From Pomphorhynchus laevis (taxonomy: Eukaryota > Acanthocephala > Palaeacanthocephala > Echinorhynchida > Pomphorhynchidae): DNA of 64,000 bases. Positions 53,616-64,000 of the stretch are shown here, piece by piece; the first letter of the stretch is position 1, and each line of letters starts with the position of its first letter. The translations under genes were made by a program, and so were the position numbers. The stretch spans positions 21,395-85,394 of the forward strand of contig WNNJ02000884.1 of assembly GCA_012934845.2 (NCBI GenBank). Direction: 5' to 3'. Below the pieces are notes generated by a model. That model was given only the letters and a program-made list of their open reading frames with translations, was not told the DNA's origin and did no database searches.

Positions 53616-55796
53616 TTATTCATTAGTCGGTTTGATATTATCCTCGTGTAGTTGTTTGAATCCTATTAGCATCACTGTACAGTACAATAAACGTGGGTAG
53701 ATCTCATCAGCAGTGAGCCACGCCTACATTTTGTGTTTCGGTCTTTTTACTGTTTCTGCTGAACTCCCTGTCGCCGAAATGCTGATTATATTTGGCTTAT
53801 ATACCAAATTACACAGTTCGTGTGTTCTATATTTATTGTGAGCGGTAACTTACATTTGCAATTCGAATTCACCACACCATTTTTTTATTCCGTTCTTATA
53901 CGAAATGCTCACTGGACAGTAAACCGTAAGCTGTTTTATTACTCAAGTGAATATTGCTTACACGAGGCGCTATTCTTCATTGGTCAGTTTGATATTATCC
54001 TCGTGTGGTTGTTTGAATTCTATCAGCATCACTGTACACTACAATCAGCGTGGGCGGACCTCATCAGCAGTGAGCCCACGTCTACATTTCATGTTCGGTC
54101 CTGTTGCTGTTTCTGCTTAACTCCGTCGCCGAAATGCTGTTTATATTTGGTTTATATACCAAATTACACAAGTCATGTGTACTGTATTTGGTGTGGACGG
54201 TAACTAACATTCGCAATTCAAATTCACCACACACCGATTTTTTATCCCGTTTTATACGAAATGTACACTCGACAGTAAACCGTAAACTGTATTTTTACTA
54301 TTGTACACTGTCTTTTTACTATTACGAGCCGCTATTCTTCATTGGTCGGTTTGATATTATGTATTATCCTCGTGTGGTTGTTTGAATCCTATCAGCATCA
54401 CTGTACACTACAATCAGCGTGAGTGGACCTCATAAGCAGTGAGCCACGCCTACATTTCGTGTTTCGGACCTGTTACTGTTTCTGATGAACTGCCTGTCGC
54501 TGAAATGCTGATTATATTTGGCTTAACTACCAAATTACACAATTTATGTGTTCTAAATTTGGTGTGGGTGGTAACTAACATTCGCAATTTGAATTCACCA
54601 CACACCGATTTTTTATTCCGTTCTTATACGAAATGTTCACTGAACAGTTAACCGTAAGCTGTCTTTTTACTATTGTGAATATTGCTTACACGAGCCGCTA
54701 TTTCACAATATTCACAATAGTAAAAAGACAGTTTACGGTTTACTGTCCAGTGAACATTTCTTATAAGAACGGAATAAAAAATCGGTTTGTGGTGAATTCG
54801 AATTGCGAATATTAGTTGCCGCCGACACCAAATATAGAACACGAATTGTGTAATTTGTTATATAAGCCAAATATAAACCAGCATTTCGGCGACATGGAGT
54901 TCAGCAGAAACAGTAACAAGACCGAAACACGAAATTAAGGCGTGGCTCACTGCTGATGAGATCCACCCACGTTTATTGTACTGTACAGTGATGCTAATAG
55001 GATTCAAACAACCACACGAGGATAATATCAAACCGACCAATTAAGAATTGCGGCTCGTGTAAGCAATATTCACAATAGTAAAAAGACAGCTTACGGTTTA
55101 TTGTCCAGTGAACATTTCGTATAAGAACGGAATAAAATATCGGTGTGAGGTGAATTCGAATTGCGAATGTTAGTTACCGCCCACAATAAATATAGAACAC
55201 ATAAATTGTGTAATTTGGTATATAAGCCAAATTTAAACCAGCATTTCGGCGACAGGGAGTTCAGCAGAAACAGTAACAGGACCGAAACACGAAATGTAGG
55301 CGTGGCTCACTGCTAATTGTCCACCCACGCCTATTGTAGTGTGCAGTGATGCTGATAGAATTAAAACAACCACACGAGGATAATATATAATATCAAACCG
55401 ACCAATGAAGAATAGCGGCTCGTAATAGTAAAAAGACAGCGTACAATAGTAAAAAGACAGCTTACGGTTAACTGTTCAGTGAACATTTTGTATAAGAACG
55501 GAATAAAAAATCGGTGTGTGGTGAATTCAAATTGCGAATGTTAGTTACCACCCACACCAAATTTAGAACACATAAATTGTGTAATTTGGTAGTTAAGCCA
55601 AATATAATCAGCATTTCAGCGATAGGGAGTTCATCAGAAACAGTAACAGGTCCGAAACACGAAATGTAGGCGTGGATCACTGCTGATGAGATCCACCCAC
55701 GTTTATTGTACTGTACAGTGATGCTGATTAGATTCAAACAACCACACGAGGATAATTTCAAGAAGAATAGCAGCTCGTGTTAGCAATATTCACAAT
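53616..55796. repeat. 2.2-kb palindrome of about 360-bp tandem units (foldback-like)
   Basis: Three direct repeats on the left (CCTCGTG at 53642, 53999, 54368) are mirrored by three on the right (CACGAGG at 55015, 55373, 55745). The centre is a perfect 22-bp stem (54663-54684 and 54706-54727) around 21 nt. Each unit carries GGTCGGTTTGATATTATCC, GCAGTGAGCCACGCCTACAT and CCGATTTTTTATTCCG-like words. Open frames within it (for example AEMLIIFGL) mirror each other on both strands and look incidental. Long terminal inverted repeats built of tandem units are typical of foldback elements. No transposase or target duplication is visible. Confidence 0.85.
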
Positions 55797-55829
55797 ATTA
55801 TTTATTATCTATCCATATCTATCCAGTGG

Positions 55830-56010
55830 AGGAGTTGTAGCATTCATTTGACATGATCTCTCAACATCCAAAACATCAATCTTTGTGATTATGAGTGACC
55901 ATATGAATGCATCTTTGATTAATCAAAGACGCATTAATCATTAATTGTTACAATTAAATGTTTGTGTTTATAGGTCTCCATCTTTCATTTTGAGAACAGA
56001 TCGTTTAAGA
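55830..56010 (+). mobile_element. LINE endonuclease fragment, copy a
   Basis: Homologous to 56706-56900: GGAGTTGTAGCATTC, CGATCTCTCAACATC-like, TAGGTCTCCATCTTTCATTT. Encodes degraded GGVVAF(V/I)RHDLST words of an apurinic-type endonuclease. Carries an internal TTTGATTAATCAAAG palindrome near 55914. Confidence 0.55.
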
Positions 56011-56680
56011 ATTATTTATAATAAAACAAAAAGCTTTATTTTGATATACTGATGAAAGAAGTTAATTATATTGATTTAAATATAAACACAACATTTGAAT
56101 AAAAATGATTACAAAAAATAAAAGTAATTGAAAATTGTGAATTAAGAAAGCTGATATCAAAAGGGTATAAATATAGATTAAATAATAACAACGACAAAAA
56201 TAAAATTTACAATTCGTTATATAATAACTTAAATGATTACTTTAGTAAGCTGATTAATAGTGAAAGCTCGAATATATCTAAGATAAACATTTGGAAAGAT
56301 TATATATTTGATAAAATTAAAAATAAAATGAAAATAACAAACAATTACAAAAGGAAAGATAAAATTAATAAAGATATGTATAAAGAACTTACTAAATTAA
56401 AGGATAACTATATAATAACAACTATTGATAAAGCTAGTAATAACTTTGTCTTCATATGCAAAAAGCTTTATTATGATATACTGATGAAAGAAGTTAATTA
56501 TATTGAATTAAATATAAACACAACATTTGAATGTAGTGATTTAAATTTAGAAGCAATTATTACAAAATTGTTTTATAATGGATAAAAAGGGTATAAAGGT
56601 TGAATTAGATTATAAAATTATACCTAGATTTAGTGGCATCTCTGATAATCTGTATAATGCTGCAGGTTATAAGTAAATAA
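56011..56680 (+). mobile_element. PLE fragment, Naiad-like pre-RT region
   Basis: Reads IENCELRKLISKGYKYRLNN, then NIWKDYIFDKIKNKMKITNN, then IITTIDKASNNFVFICKKLY and YDILMKEVNY. The DKASNN-VFICK box and GYKYR motif precede RT in this PLE type. 56328-56585 is open. The words AAAGCTTTATT, ATACTGATGAAAGAAG occur both at 56030 and 56460, a partial duplication about 430 bp apart. Confidence 0.7.
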
Positions 56681-56705
56681 GAGCGGATCGCTTTCCTGGT
56701 ATGCG

Positions 56706-57090
56706 AGGTGAAGGAGTTGTAGCATTCGTTCGACACGATCTCTCAACATCAGATATATCATATCTTTGTGATTCTTAGTAGTCATATGAGTGTATGTCTT
56801 TTACTGTTAATAATCAATTGTTAAAATTAAATGTTCATGTTGTTTTTAGATCTCCATCTTTCACTTTGATACCATATCGGCTTAAGGATTATTTATAATT
56901 TTTGTTCATCCCAACGATTTGTCTTTTTAGGTGACTTTAAACTTCCGAATGTAGATTAGAATATGAATTGGTATCAACCCTGCTCAGTCGTATCAAAACA
57001 ATTTCGTGATTTATTTCTTGCTGACCTACTTATAGTGCAACATTGTAGAGAACACTCATGTCAACGGTGCTACACCAGTTTGAACCTTTT
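56706..57090 (+). mobile_element. LINE endonuclease fragment, copy b
   Basis: GEGVVAFVRHDLSTSDISYL, stop codons, then FRSPSFTLIPYRLKDYL and LFRDFKLPNVD (the GDFN-type box as RDFK), KQFRDLFLADLLIVQHCREH. An apurinic-type endonuclease from a LINE family otherwise not seen in this window. It ends where copy I begins. Confidence 0.6.
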
Positions 57091-57216
57091 TGGCTGTTAA
57101 ATTAACTACTTACAATCTATAGTAAATAAATCTAAAGTAAATACAATAAAATATCGACGACAACCATCGACGACAACCATCGGTTAAAATAGATTGAAAT
57201 ACATTCTTACAAGTTT

Positions 57217-58205
57217 ATGGGAAGACGTAAGAAAACAACTAAGACCGACACCAACTATGAACAACTACAAGTACAGTGCTCGATACACGACTGCAGCGTC
57301 TGGACAACAATCGCCTGCGACAAGAATAAGGCAAAAGAAGACTTCGTATGTGGTGTTTGTGCCAACAAACTAATCTGCAACCTTTCCAATAAGCATATAT
57401 CAACATCCAACACGTCAACTCAAACTACCCCCGTCGTTTCTAATGTCCTTTCTCCACACACCGACCTTACCACCATATACACTTCCCATTCTATGTCATT
57501 ATCATTCCTCGACACCCCACGTCCCGTCCTTCCCGTCTCGTTTCTCAATAACTTGCATCCATCAATCAAAATCACCTCCACCAACCTCCACTATCCTTCC
57601 ACTCATAACCTTTCCCCACATAGCGTGCCACCCTCTTTATTATCATTATCATCTATGTCTCTCGTCGTCAAACCAAATCCCTCAAAATAATCAACTGCCA
57701 GCTCTTCTATCGTGATCTCACCTACTCACGTCAGTCGTCCTCCTTTACGGAAGCGCTTTCCTTCTCGCGATCGTTGCGTCATTGTCACTAATATCACGCC
57801 TTCCAACTCCTTATCTCCACAAGCACGTTTGGACCACGATGTTTCTGCCTTCAGATCCATCCACTCGTCTATTGTTCCTGCGGATAAACCATCCTTTTTC
57901 AAGGACATTTCTCCTGTCGCATTCATCCGTCTAAACAAATCTTCTCAATCTAATCCTTCCTAGCCACCTCTCTTAAAAATTGTTTTCAAGTATTGCTCTC
58001 ACGCGTCTTCTGTCCTCTCTCAACGATTTAAACTCATGTCATCTTCAACCACTCGAATTTTCACCGATCGCACCCTTTCTGAAATCGCTCAAATCTCTTC
58101 AGCCCGCATCGAAAAACGCCGTCTCGAGGAAAACTGCGAAACATCACTCTCCATCCGAAACATAGACCGAAATTTTCAAGTTGTCCACACCCGTCCAAAA
58201 ACTTG
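57217..58205 (+). pseudogene. ORF1 of copy I
   Basis: MGRRKKTTKTDTNYEQLQVQ, the same Cys head and the same in-frame stop after KPNPSK as copy D. The C-terminal half is 57712-57963 (RPPLRKRFPSRDRCVIVTNI, AFIRLNKSSQSN) followed by a stop and VLSQRFKLMSSST in another frame. Confidence 0.7.
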
Positions 58206-60980
58206 ATGGCGCTTCATCTCTCCTATGTGTGTTCTCAACTAGACTCTTTCACCACAACACACGGTTTCCGCCTCGGTCTCCTCATTACTAGATCTATTCT
58301 CAATAAATCCGATCTTATCTTCAACCTATTCACAAAGCAATCCATCAAACTCTTCTCCCTCACCGAATCTTAGCACTAAGATTCCGACGACCTTTCCACT
58401 CGCCGTATGCTCTCTGCCGGTTGCTCCCTAGTCGAATCCGCTAGCCCCCTCAGCTTATGCACTTCTAAATTCTCTAATCATGGCGGCATTGTCGCATTCG
58501 CGCGTCACCCCGCGTCTCTTCGCAAAATCAATCCCCCTTTCAGTCCTTGCTCTTTTGAATTGCTTACTTGTCGTTATTCTAACCTGATCACTTTAGATCT
58601 CGCCATTGTATACCGTCCTGGTTCATCAGCTCCTACAGCCTTATTTTTTACAGAACTCGCTGACCTCCTTTCTCATTGTTCTTTGTCCTCAATCCCTTCA
58701 CTCGTTCTAGGCGACTTCAATATCCGCCTAGACCGCCCATCTTCCACGGATTCTATCCGGTTCATCAACATTCTATCTAACTACAATTACAAACTAATCT
58801 CCACTGCCCCACACATGTACGTGGAGGGCACTCGACATCATCGCCGTCCCCGATCATTTTGCTGCCTACACCTCACTGTCCATCTCTGATCCTGGTCTAT
58901 CCGATCACTTTCTTATCACCCTTGATCTCACTCACAACCACACCCCTCCTCACACACCTACAATCCTACGTCGCCCTTGGAGAAATCTTGACCTCTCCCT
59001 TCTCCGCTCTGCCTTACTCAAATCATCTCTATCATTACCCACAATAACATATTCATCTCCTCACGATCTCGCCTTTCTTTTCGACTCTGAACTCACATCC
59101 ACTCTCGATATTCTCTTGCCCTTCAAGTCTCACCCACACTGTCGCTTGCACCGTGCCCCATGGTTTGACATCCAATGCCTACTCTCAAAGCGTCGACTCC
59201 GCAATGCTTTTCGAGTATATAACCGCTCTCTCAGACGTGATTTCCGCTCGATCACTCCGTCTTTCCGTGATTCCTATCTTGCTCTTCGCCGGTCTCATCT
59301 CAACCTACTACGTACCAAATGCAACTTCTTCTGGCAGCATAAAATCATCATTTCATTCAACTCTAAGACTCTCTGGCATACTTTTAACTCAATCCTTCCT
59401 CGCTCTTCTTCGCCGTGCAACATCAATAATGATTATTCGTCATTTCTCCAGACTAAAGTATTCACGTTGCTCTCCCACACCCCGGTCTCCATCCTATCCC
59501 ACTCTGCCCAGTCTAGCCTCCTCCTTCTGGAACTCTTTCATCTTCTCCCTGTCTCACCTACAGAAGTATTATCTGTCTTTATGTCCTTGCCCAACAAAAC
59601 CTCAACTGTGATCCCCTGCCTACTCACATATTAAAATCCATATGCTCATCGATATCCCCATTTCTCACAACCTTGTTTAACTCGTCCATCCGCAGTCGTA
59701 TATTCCCTTCACACTATAAATCCGCAATCGTTCGTCCCCTCCTTAAGAAACAATCGCTCGACCCCTTTCTTCTTTCTTGCTATCGCCCCATTTCACTACT
59801 CCCTACTCTTTCTAAGCTCTTAGAACACCTCATCTTAATACAGATCAACGCTTATGTCTCCTCATCCAATTTGAGTGGTCGATTTAACCGGAGTGGTCGA
59901 CATTGTCGACCACTCCGTCCTCTTTTCTCGCCTTCGTTATGATTACGGCTTTTCTTCCTCCTCCGTAGCATGGCTTGCCTCATATCTATCGACCGTTCCT
60001 TTCACGTCTGTACTATTTCATCATCCTCTCCTCCCATCCCTATTTTTTGCGGGGTCACACAAGGTTCAGTCCTAGGTCCTTTGCCTTTCTCTCTTCTGCA
60101 TGACGATCTCTCTGCGCTATCAAACGTTACTCCTTTAACGTCATGCAATATGCCGATGACATCTTCATATGTGCTCATGCACCTGCACATCGCATACACG
60201 ATATCGGCATTTCTGCCTCCAACTGTCTTTCTTCTATCTACGAACGTCTTTTTAATCTCCATCTCGTTCTAAACCCCGATAAGTCCAAAATGATGTGGAT
60301 CCTCCCCCGTAAACCAAACATATCTCTTCCCACTGTATATTTTGCCTCATCGATCATCCTCATAGTCCACAATCTCACTTTCTTAGGCTTCCATTTCGAT
60401 GATCACCTTTCCCTTAAACCCTTCGTCCGTGACAAGGTCCGCTCATCTAACTTAATTCTCCGTGACATCCGCCGTATCCGCCCCCTTATCGACTTCCGTT
60501 CTTGTATTTTTCTTCTTTCATCGCTTCTCTTCCCTAAAATCGAATACTGCCTCAGCCTTTTCGCAAATTCTCCAAAATCCATCATGCTACTCCTACAACG
60601 AAAAACCAATTCCGCCGTTCGAGTGCTCTTTTGTCTCCGTCGCTTCGGCCACAGATCCACATATCTTGCCCAACTCTACTGACACACCATCCACATCTGC
60701 ATTTAATTACCTCTTCTTCTCGTAGCTTTTCGTCTCATCGCTGTCGGCTCCCCATCGTTCATCAACTTTCATTTCTTAGGCGACTCTCGCCCCACATCGC
60801 TATCGCTTCGTTCCCCTCATACCCTCTTACTCCACGTTCCAAATTACTCCAACAACTACGGTCTCTGATCCTTCCTCGTCGTCGCCTCACTCGCCTGGAA
60901 TCAACTCTCTCTCGACGTCCGCCGCGCTCTCCCTTTATCACATTCAAACACCTCATCCGTTCACACCTTCTCGACACATG
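58206..60980 (+). pseudogene. ORF2 of copy I
   Basis: Endonuclease: GLLITRSILNKSDLI, SLTES with a stop at WH, then AGCSLVESASPLS, ELLTCRYSNLITLDLAIVYR, LGDFNIRLDRPSSTD and LSDHFLITLDL (both nuclease boxes kept). Linker and RT: LSKRRLRNAFRVYNRSLRRD, ETLPNKTSTV-like, DHSVLF, MQYADDIFICAHAP with the catalytic Asp pair, FDDHLSLKPFVRDKVRSSNL. About ten frame changes or stops. Confidence 0.75.
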
Positions 60981-61050
60981 ATTTACATTTTTGTTTTTTT
61001 TGTGATCATGTAAGCGTGCGCTGGCATTCATTTGCCACGTTAAAGTAAAC

Positions 61051-61780
61051 CTTTTTTGACATTTTTCGATGACTCCTGATTGCGGCAGTCGTGAAATTTC
61101 AGATTGAATAAAGTACATATTATGAGCATAAAACGACGAGATTTCACAGCGATTTATTGACAATTTGCTGTTAGTGATGGAAAAAGAGTAGCCGTGTCGA
61201 TTTAAAAAAAATCAATTAAAATCAAAAATTTTTAAAATTTCGAAAAAAAATTTCGAAACTTTTAAGCTTGTAAAAAATCAAATGCTTTAACGGTTTCTTA
61301 ATATTTAACTGTCATTATTCAAGTTGTTATGATATCATTTTTCTTTGTGAGATAACAAACTTTCTCAATATGCAAATGAAAACGTTTGTTTCGCGTTTTC
61401 TTTCCAAAACGTCGTAATTGTTATTTCTATTTTAAGAAATTGATATTTTTCTGATAAAATTTGAGTCAGATATTTTTTTTGTTTTGTTTTTCAATCTTTT
61501 AAGCACACCGTCGCTATTCTCATTGTTCAAATTGCTATGATATCATTTTTCTTTGTGAGATAACAAACTTTCTCAATATGCAAATAAAAGTATTAAAATA
61601 GTAAAACAAAGAATGCTCTACATTAACTTTAAAAACAAACTGACATATTCTGTTGATTTTCCGATGTTTTTTCTAAGATTATGCCGAGTTTTATTGTTAT
61701 TGTTCAAATGCAAAATGTAACCTTGTTCTCGAATCGTAATTCCCTTAACGTCTCAATGTTATTTTATAGATATTTTATTT
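61051..61780. other. Spacer with an 80-bp direct repeat
   Basis: AT-rich. A PLE-tail-like word set (TGACTCCTGATTGCGGCAGT) lies at 61072. ATGATATCATTTTTCTTTGT and GAGATAACAAACTTTCTC occur at 61329-61370 and again 208 bp later at 61537-61578. No coding segment. Confidence 0.6.
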
Positions 61781-64000
61781 TAATAGATACATAACATCAA
61801 ACAGAAAATAGTAAAATATATAAATCAACACAATAATATAAAGAATAAATTTAAACTCTTAAGTGGCAAATTTTTATGGATGGATAATAAATAATATACT
61901 TTGCATTAGAATAAGATACTCGATAGTATAATAATCAAAATTATTTAAAAGTAGGGACATCTATATTTAGACAAGTAAAAGGTGTTCCAATGGGTGGTAA
62001 TAGTAGCCCAATTATAGCTTTATAAAATATGAATTTGTTCATAACTGTGTAAAAACTAAATCTAAACAACATAAATATATGAAATATATGTTTCGATACA
62101 TTGATGATATATGTGTATTTAATTCTAATAATTTTTATTCAATTAGTGAACAAATTAATCCAGAAAGCCTTATTCTTAACAAAACCAATATTAATGATAA
62201 AGAAGGTGTATATCTAGATATGAACATTAAATTAACATTAACTAAAACTACTGTTAATTTATATCGTAAAGATGACATTTAAATTTACAAGAAACATATT
62301 TTTGCATGAGCATTCATGCATACTATATAATATAAAATATAATACATTAAATAATGAAATTTTAAGAATTGCAACAATATGTAATAATATTGGCTTTCTT
62401 CAAAATCATTTAAATAATTTAATAGATACATATTTTAAACTAGGTTACTATAAAAATAACATCAAACAGAAAATAGTAAAATATATAAATCAACACAATA
62501 ATATAAAGAATAAATTTAAACTCTTAAGTGGCAAATTTTTATGGATGGATAATAAATAATATACTTTGTATTAGAATAAGATACTCGATAGTATAATAAT
62601 CAAAATTATTTAAAAGTAAGGACATCTATATTTAGACAAGTAAAAGGTGTTCCAATAGGTGGTAATAGTAGCCCAATTATAGCCGACTTGTTTTGAAGCT
62701 TTATAGAATATGAATTTGTTCATAACTGTGTAAAAACTAAATCTAAACAATATAAATATATGAAATATATGTTTCGATACATTGATGATATATGTGTATT
62801 TAACTCTAACAATTTTTATTCAATTAGTGAACAAATTTATCCAGAAAGCCTTATTCTTAACAAAACCAATATTAATGATAAAGAAGGTGTATATCTAGAT
62901 ATGAACATTAAATTAACATTAACTAAAACTAATATTAATTTATATCGTAAAGATGACATATTTAAATTTACAAGAAACATATTTTTGCATGAGCATTCAT
63001 GCATACCATATAATATAAAATATAATACATTAAATAATGAAATTTTAAGAATTGCAACAATATGTAATAATATTGGCTTTCTTCAAAATCATTTAAATAA
63101 TTTAATAGATACATATTTTAAACTAGGTTACTATAAAAATAACATCAAACAGAAAATAGTAAAATATATAAATCAACACAATAATATAAAGAATAAATTT
63201 AAACTCTTAAGTGGCAAATTTTTATGGATGGATAATAAATAATATACTTTGTATTAGAATAAGATACTCGATAGTATAATAATCAAAATTATTTAAAAGT
63301 AGGGACATCTATATTTAGACAAGTAAAAGGTGTTCCAATGGGTGGTAATAGTAGCCCAATTATAGCTGACTTGTTTTGAAGCTTTATAGAATATGAATTT
63401 GTTCATAACTGTGTAAAAACTAAATCTAAACAATATAAATATATGAAATATATGTTTCGATACATTGATGATATATGTGTATTTAACTCTAACAATTTTT
63501 ATTCAATTAGTGAACAAATTTATCCAGAAAGCCTTATTCTTAACAAAACCAATATTAATGATAAAGAAGGTGTATATCTAGATATGAACATTAAATTAAC
63601 ATTAACTAAAACTACTATTAATTTATATCGTAAAGATGACATATTTAAATTTACAAGAAACATATTTTTGCATGAGCATTCATGCATACCATATAATATA
63701 AAATATAATACATTAAATAATGAAATTTTAAGAATTGCAACAATATGTAATAATATTGGCTTTCTTCAAAATCATTTAAATAATTTAATAGATACATATT
63801 TTAAACTAGGTTACTATAAAAATAACATCAAGCAGAAAATAGTAAAATATATAAATCAACACAATAATATAAAGAATAAATTTAAACTCTTAAGTGGCAA
63901 ATTTTTATGGATGGATAATAAATAATATACTTTGTATTAGAATAAGATACTCGATAGTATAATAATCAAAATTATTTAAAAGTAGGGACATCTATATTTA
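61780..64000 (+). repeat. PLE-derived 683-bp tandem array (at least 3.2 units, open at window edge)
   Basis: The word ACATCAA(A/G)CAGAAAATAG starts at 61794, 62459, 63142 and 63825, giving periods of 665, 683 and 683. Each unit carries the RT palm of a Naiad-like PLE: FRQVKGVPMGGNSSPIIADL, then KYMFRYIDDICVFN, EGVYLDMNIKLTL, and NIFLHEHSCIPYNIKYN. The units are nearly identical to the eye, and the array continues past the right edge. Confidence 0.95.
62760..63242 (+). pseudogene. PLE RT palm piece, array unit 3
   Basis: A 160-codon open piece with the catalytic YIDDI, closing LLSGKFLWMDNK then TAA. The start at KYMFRY is only the first Met after the in-frame stop in LF-SFIEYEF (the 7-kb copy reads Leu there). 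The piece at 63443-63925 is the same with one residue changed (TTIN for TNIN). The unit at 62079 carries a small deletion near 62278 that splits the frame. No unit encodes a whole RT, so none can work alone. Confidence 0.8.

Larger units (their letters stand above)
57095..61050 (+). mobile_element. CR1/L2-like LINE, copy I (near full length, broken)
   Basis: The leader has ATCTAAAGTAAATACA (57127 on) and CGACGACAACCATCGACG units. ORF1 runs from 57217 to about 58205 and ORF2 from about 58206 to 60980; the 3' hairpin region GTAAGCGTGCGCTGGC and ATTTGCCACGTTAAAG lies at 61007-61045. The middle of the RT has lost about 110 bp near 59870, where the sequence jumps from LSSSNL to DIVDHSVLF around a duplicated GAGTGGTCGA. 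Confidence 0.8.

Noticed and set aside
53820-55761. Several mirrored frames of 60-127 codons in the palindrome (for example AEMLIIFGLTTKLHNLCVLN)
   Set aside because: The same frames appear on both strands because of the inverted repeat. They lack known motifs and vary with indels between units.

Overview
The window is eukaryotic, from an invertebrate animal, most likely an insect or other arthropod. The signs are an AT-rich background, spliced host exons with GT-AG borders, and a dense mix of metazoan retroelements. There are no rRNA or tRNA genes, no CRISPR and no bacterial features. Almost the whole window is transposable-element sequence. About 0.6 kb is plausible host coding sequence.

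Host genes. On the minus strand I reconstruct a four-exon gene for the mitochondrial F1Fo-ATPase inhibitor IF1, about 91 residues long. Exons 1-2 are at 28850-28567 and exons 3-4 at 4517-4332. The exon phases agree, and the product aligns with the inhibitory helix and coiled coil of IF1. Intron 2 is about 24 kb and holds most of the elements in the left half of the window. A second minus-strand host exon, Cys-rich and of unknown function, runs off the left edge (354-1).

Elements, left to right. (1) Non-LTR elements with RT, a CCHC-like knuckle and a restriction-like endonuclease (RLE), preceded by a CXC-type Cys-rich domain: six copies or pieces at 0.47-2.64, 2.97-4.06, 13.3-13.9, 16.1-16.6, 20.6-23.5 and 23.5-26.3 kb. 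(2) Penelope-like elements (PLEs) of two kinds. One has a C-terminal GIY-YIG (12.98-15.7, 16.6-17.06, 7.7-9.1 kb). The other has GIY-YIG at the N-terminus, as in the Naiad type (26.3-27.2, 12.6-12.98, 15.7-16.1, 56.0-56.7 kb). RT pieces of the second type form a 683-bp tandem array at 61.8-64.0 kb and a short one at 6.2-7.3 kb. (3) One RTE-clade LINE (9.48-12.47 kb, minus). (4) A CR1/L2-like LINE family with two overlapping ORFs and a conserved 3' hairpin: 17.06-20.2, 30.2-33.4, 33.6-38.28 (minus, ORF2 open over 966 codons), 42.06-46.8, 47.5-49.9, 49.96-50.86, 50.86-52.75, 52.75-52.92, 53.2-53.46 and 57.1-61.05 kb. (5) Other LINE ends at 27.3-27.8, 40.4-41.96, about 47 and 55.8-57.1 kb. (6) A broken Ty3/gypsy-type pol fossil at 38.3-40.4 kb.

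Most unusual are an ORF0-like microORF and leader boxes shared by two unrelated LINE families, tandem-repeat 5'UTRs in the CR1-like family, the 683-bp PLE array, a 2.2-kb palindrome made of about 360-bp repeats (53.6-55.8 kb), a 32-bp perfect hairpin with a 1-nt loop (6.47-6.53 kb), and the apparently shared N-terminal half of the two PLE types. All family calls come from remembered motifs; no database search was run.
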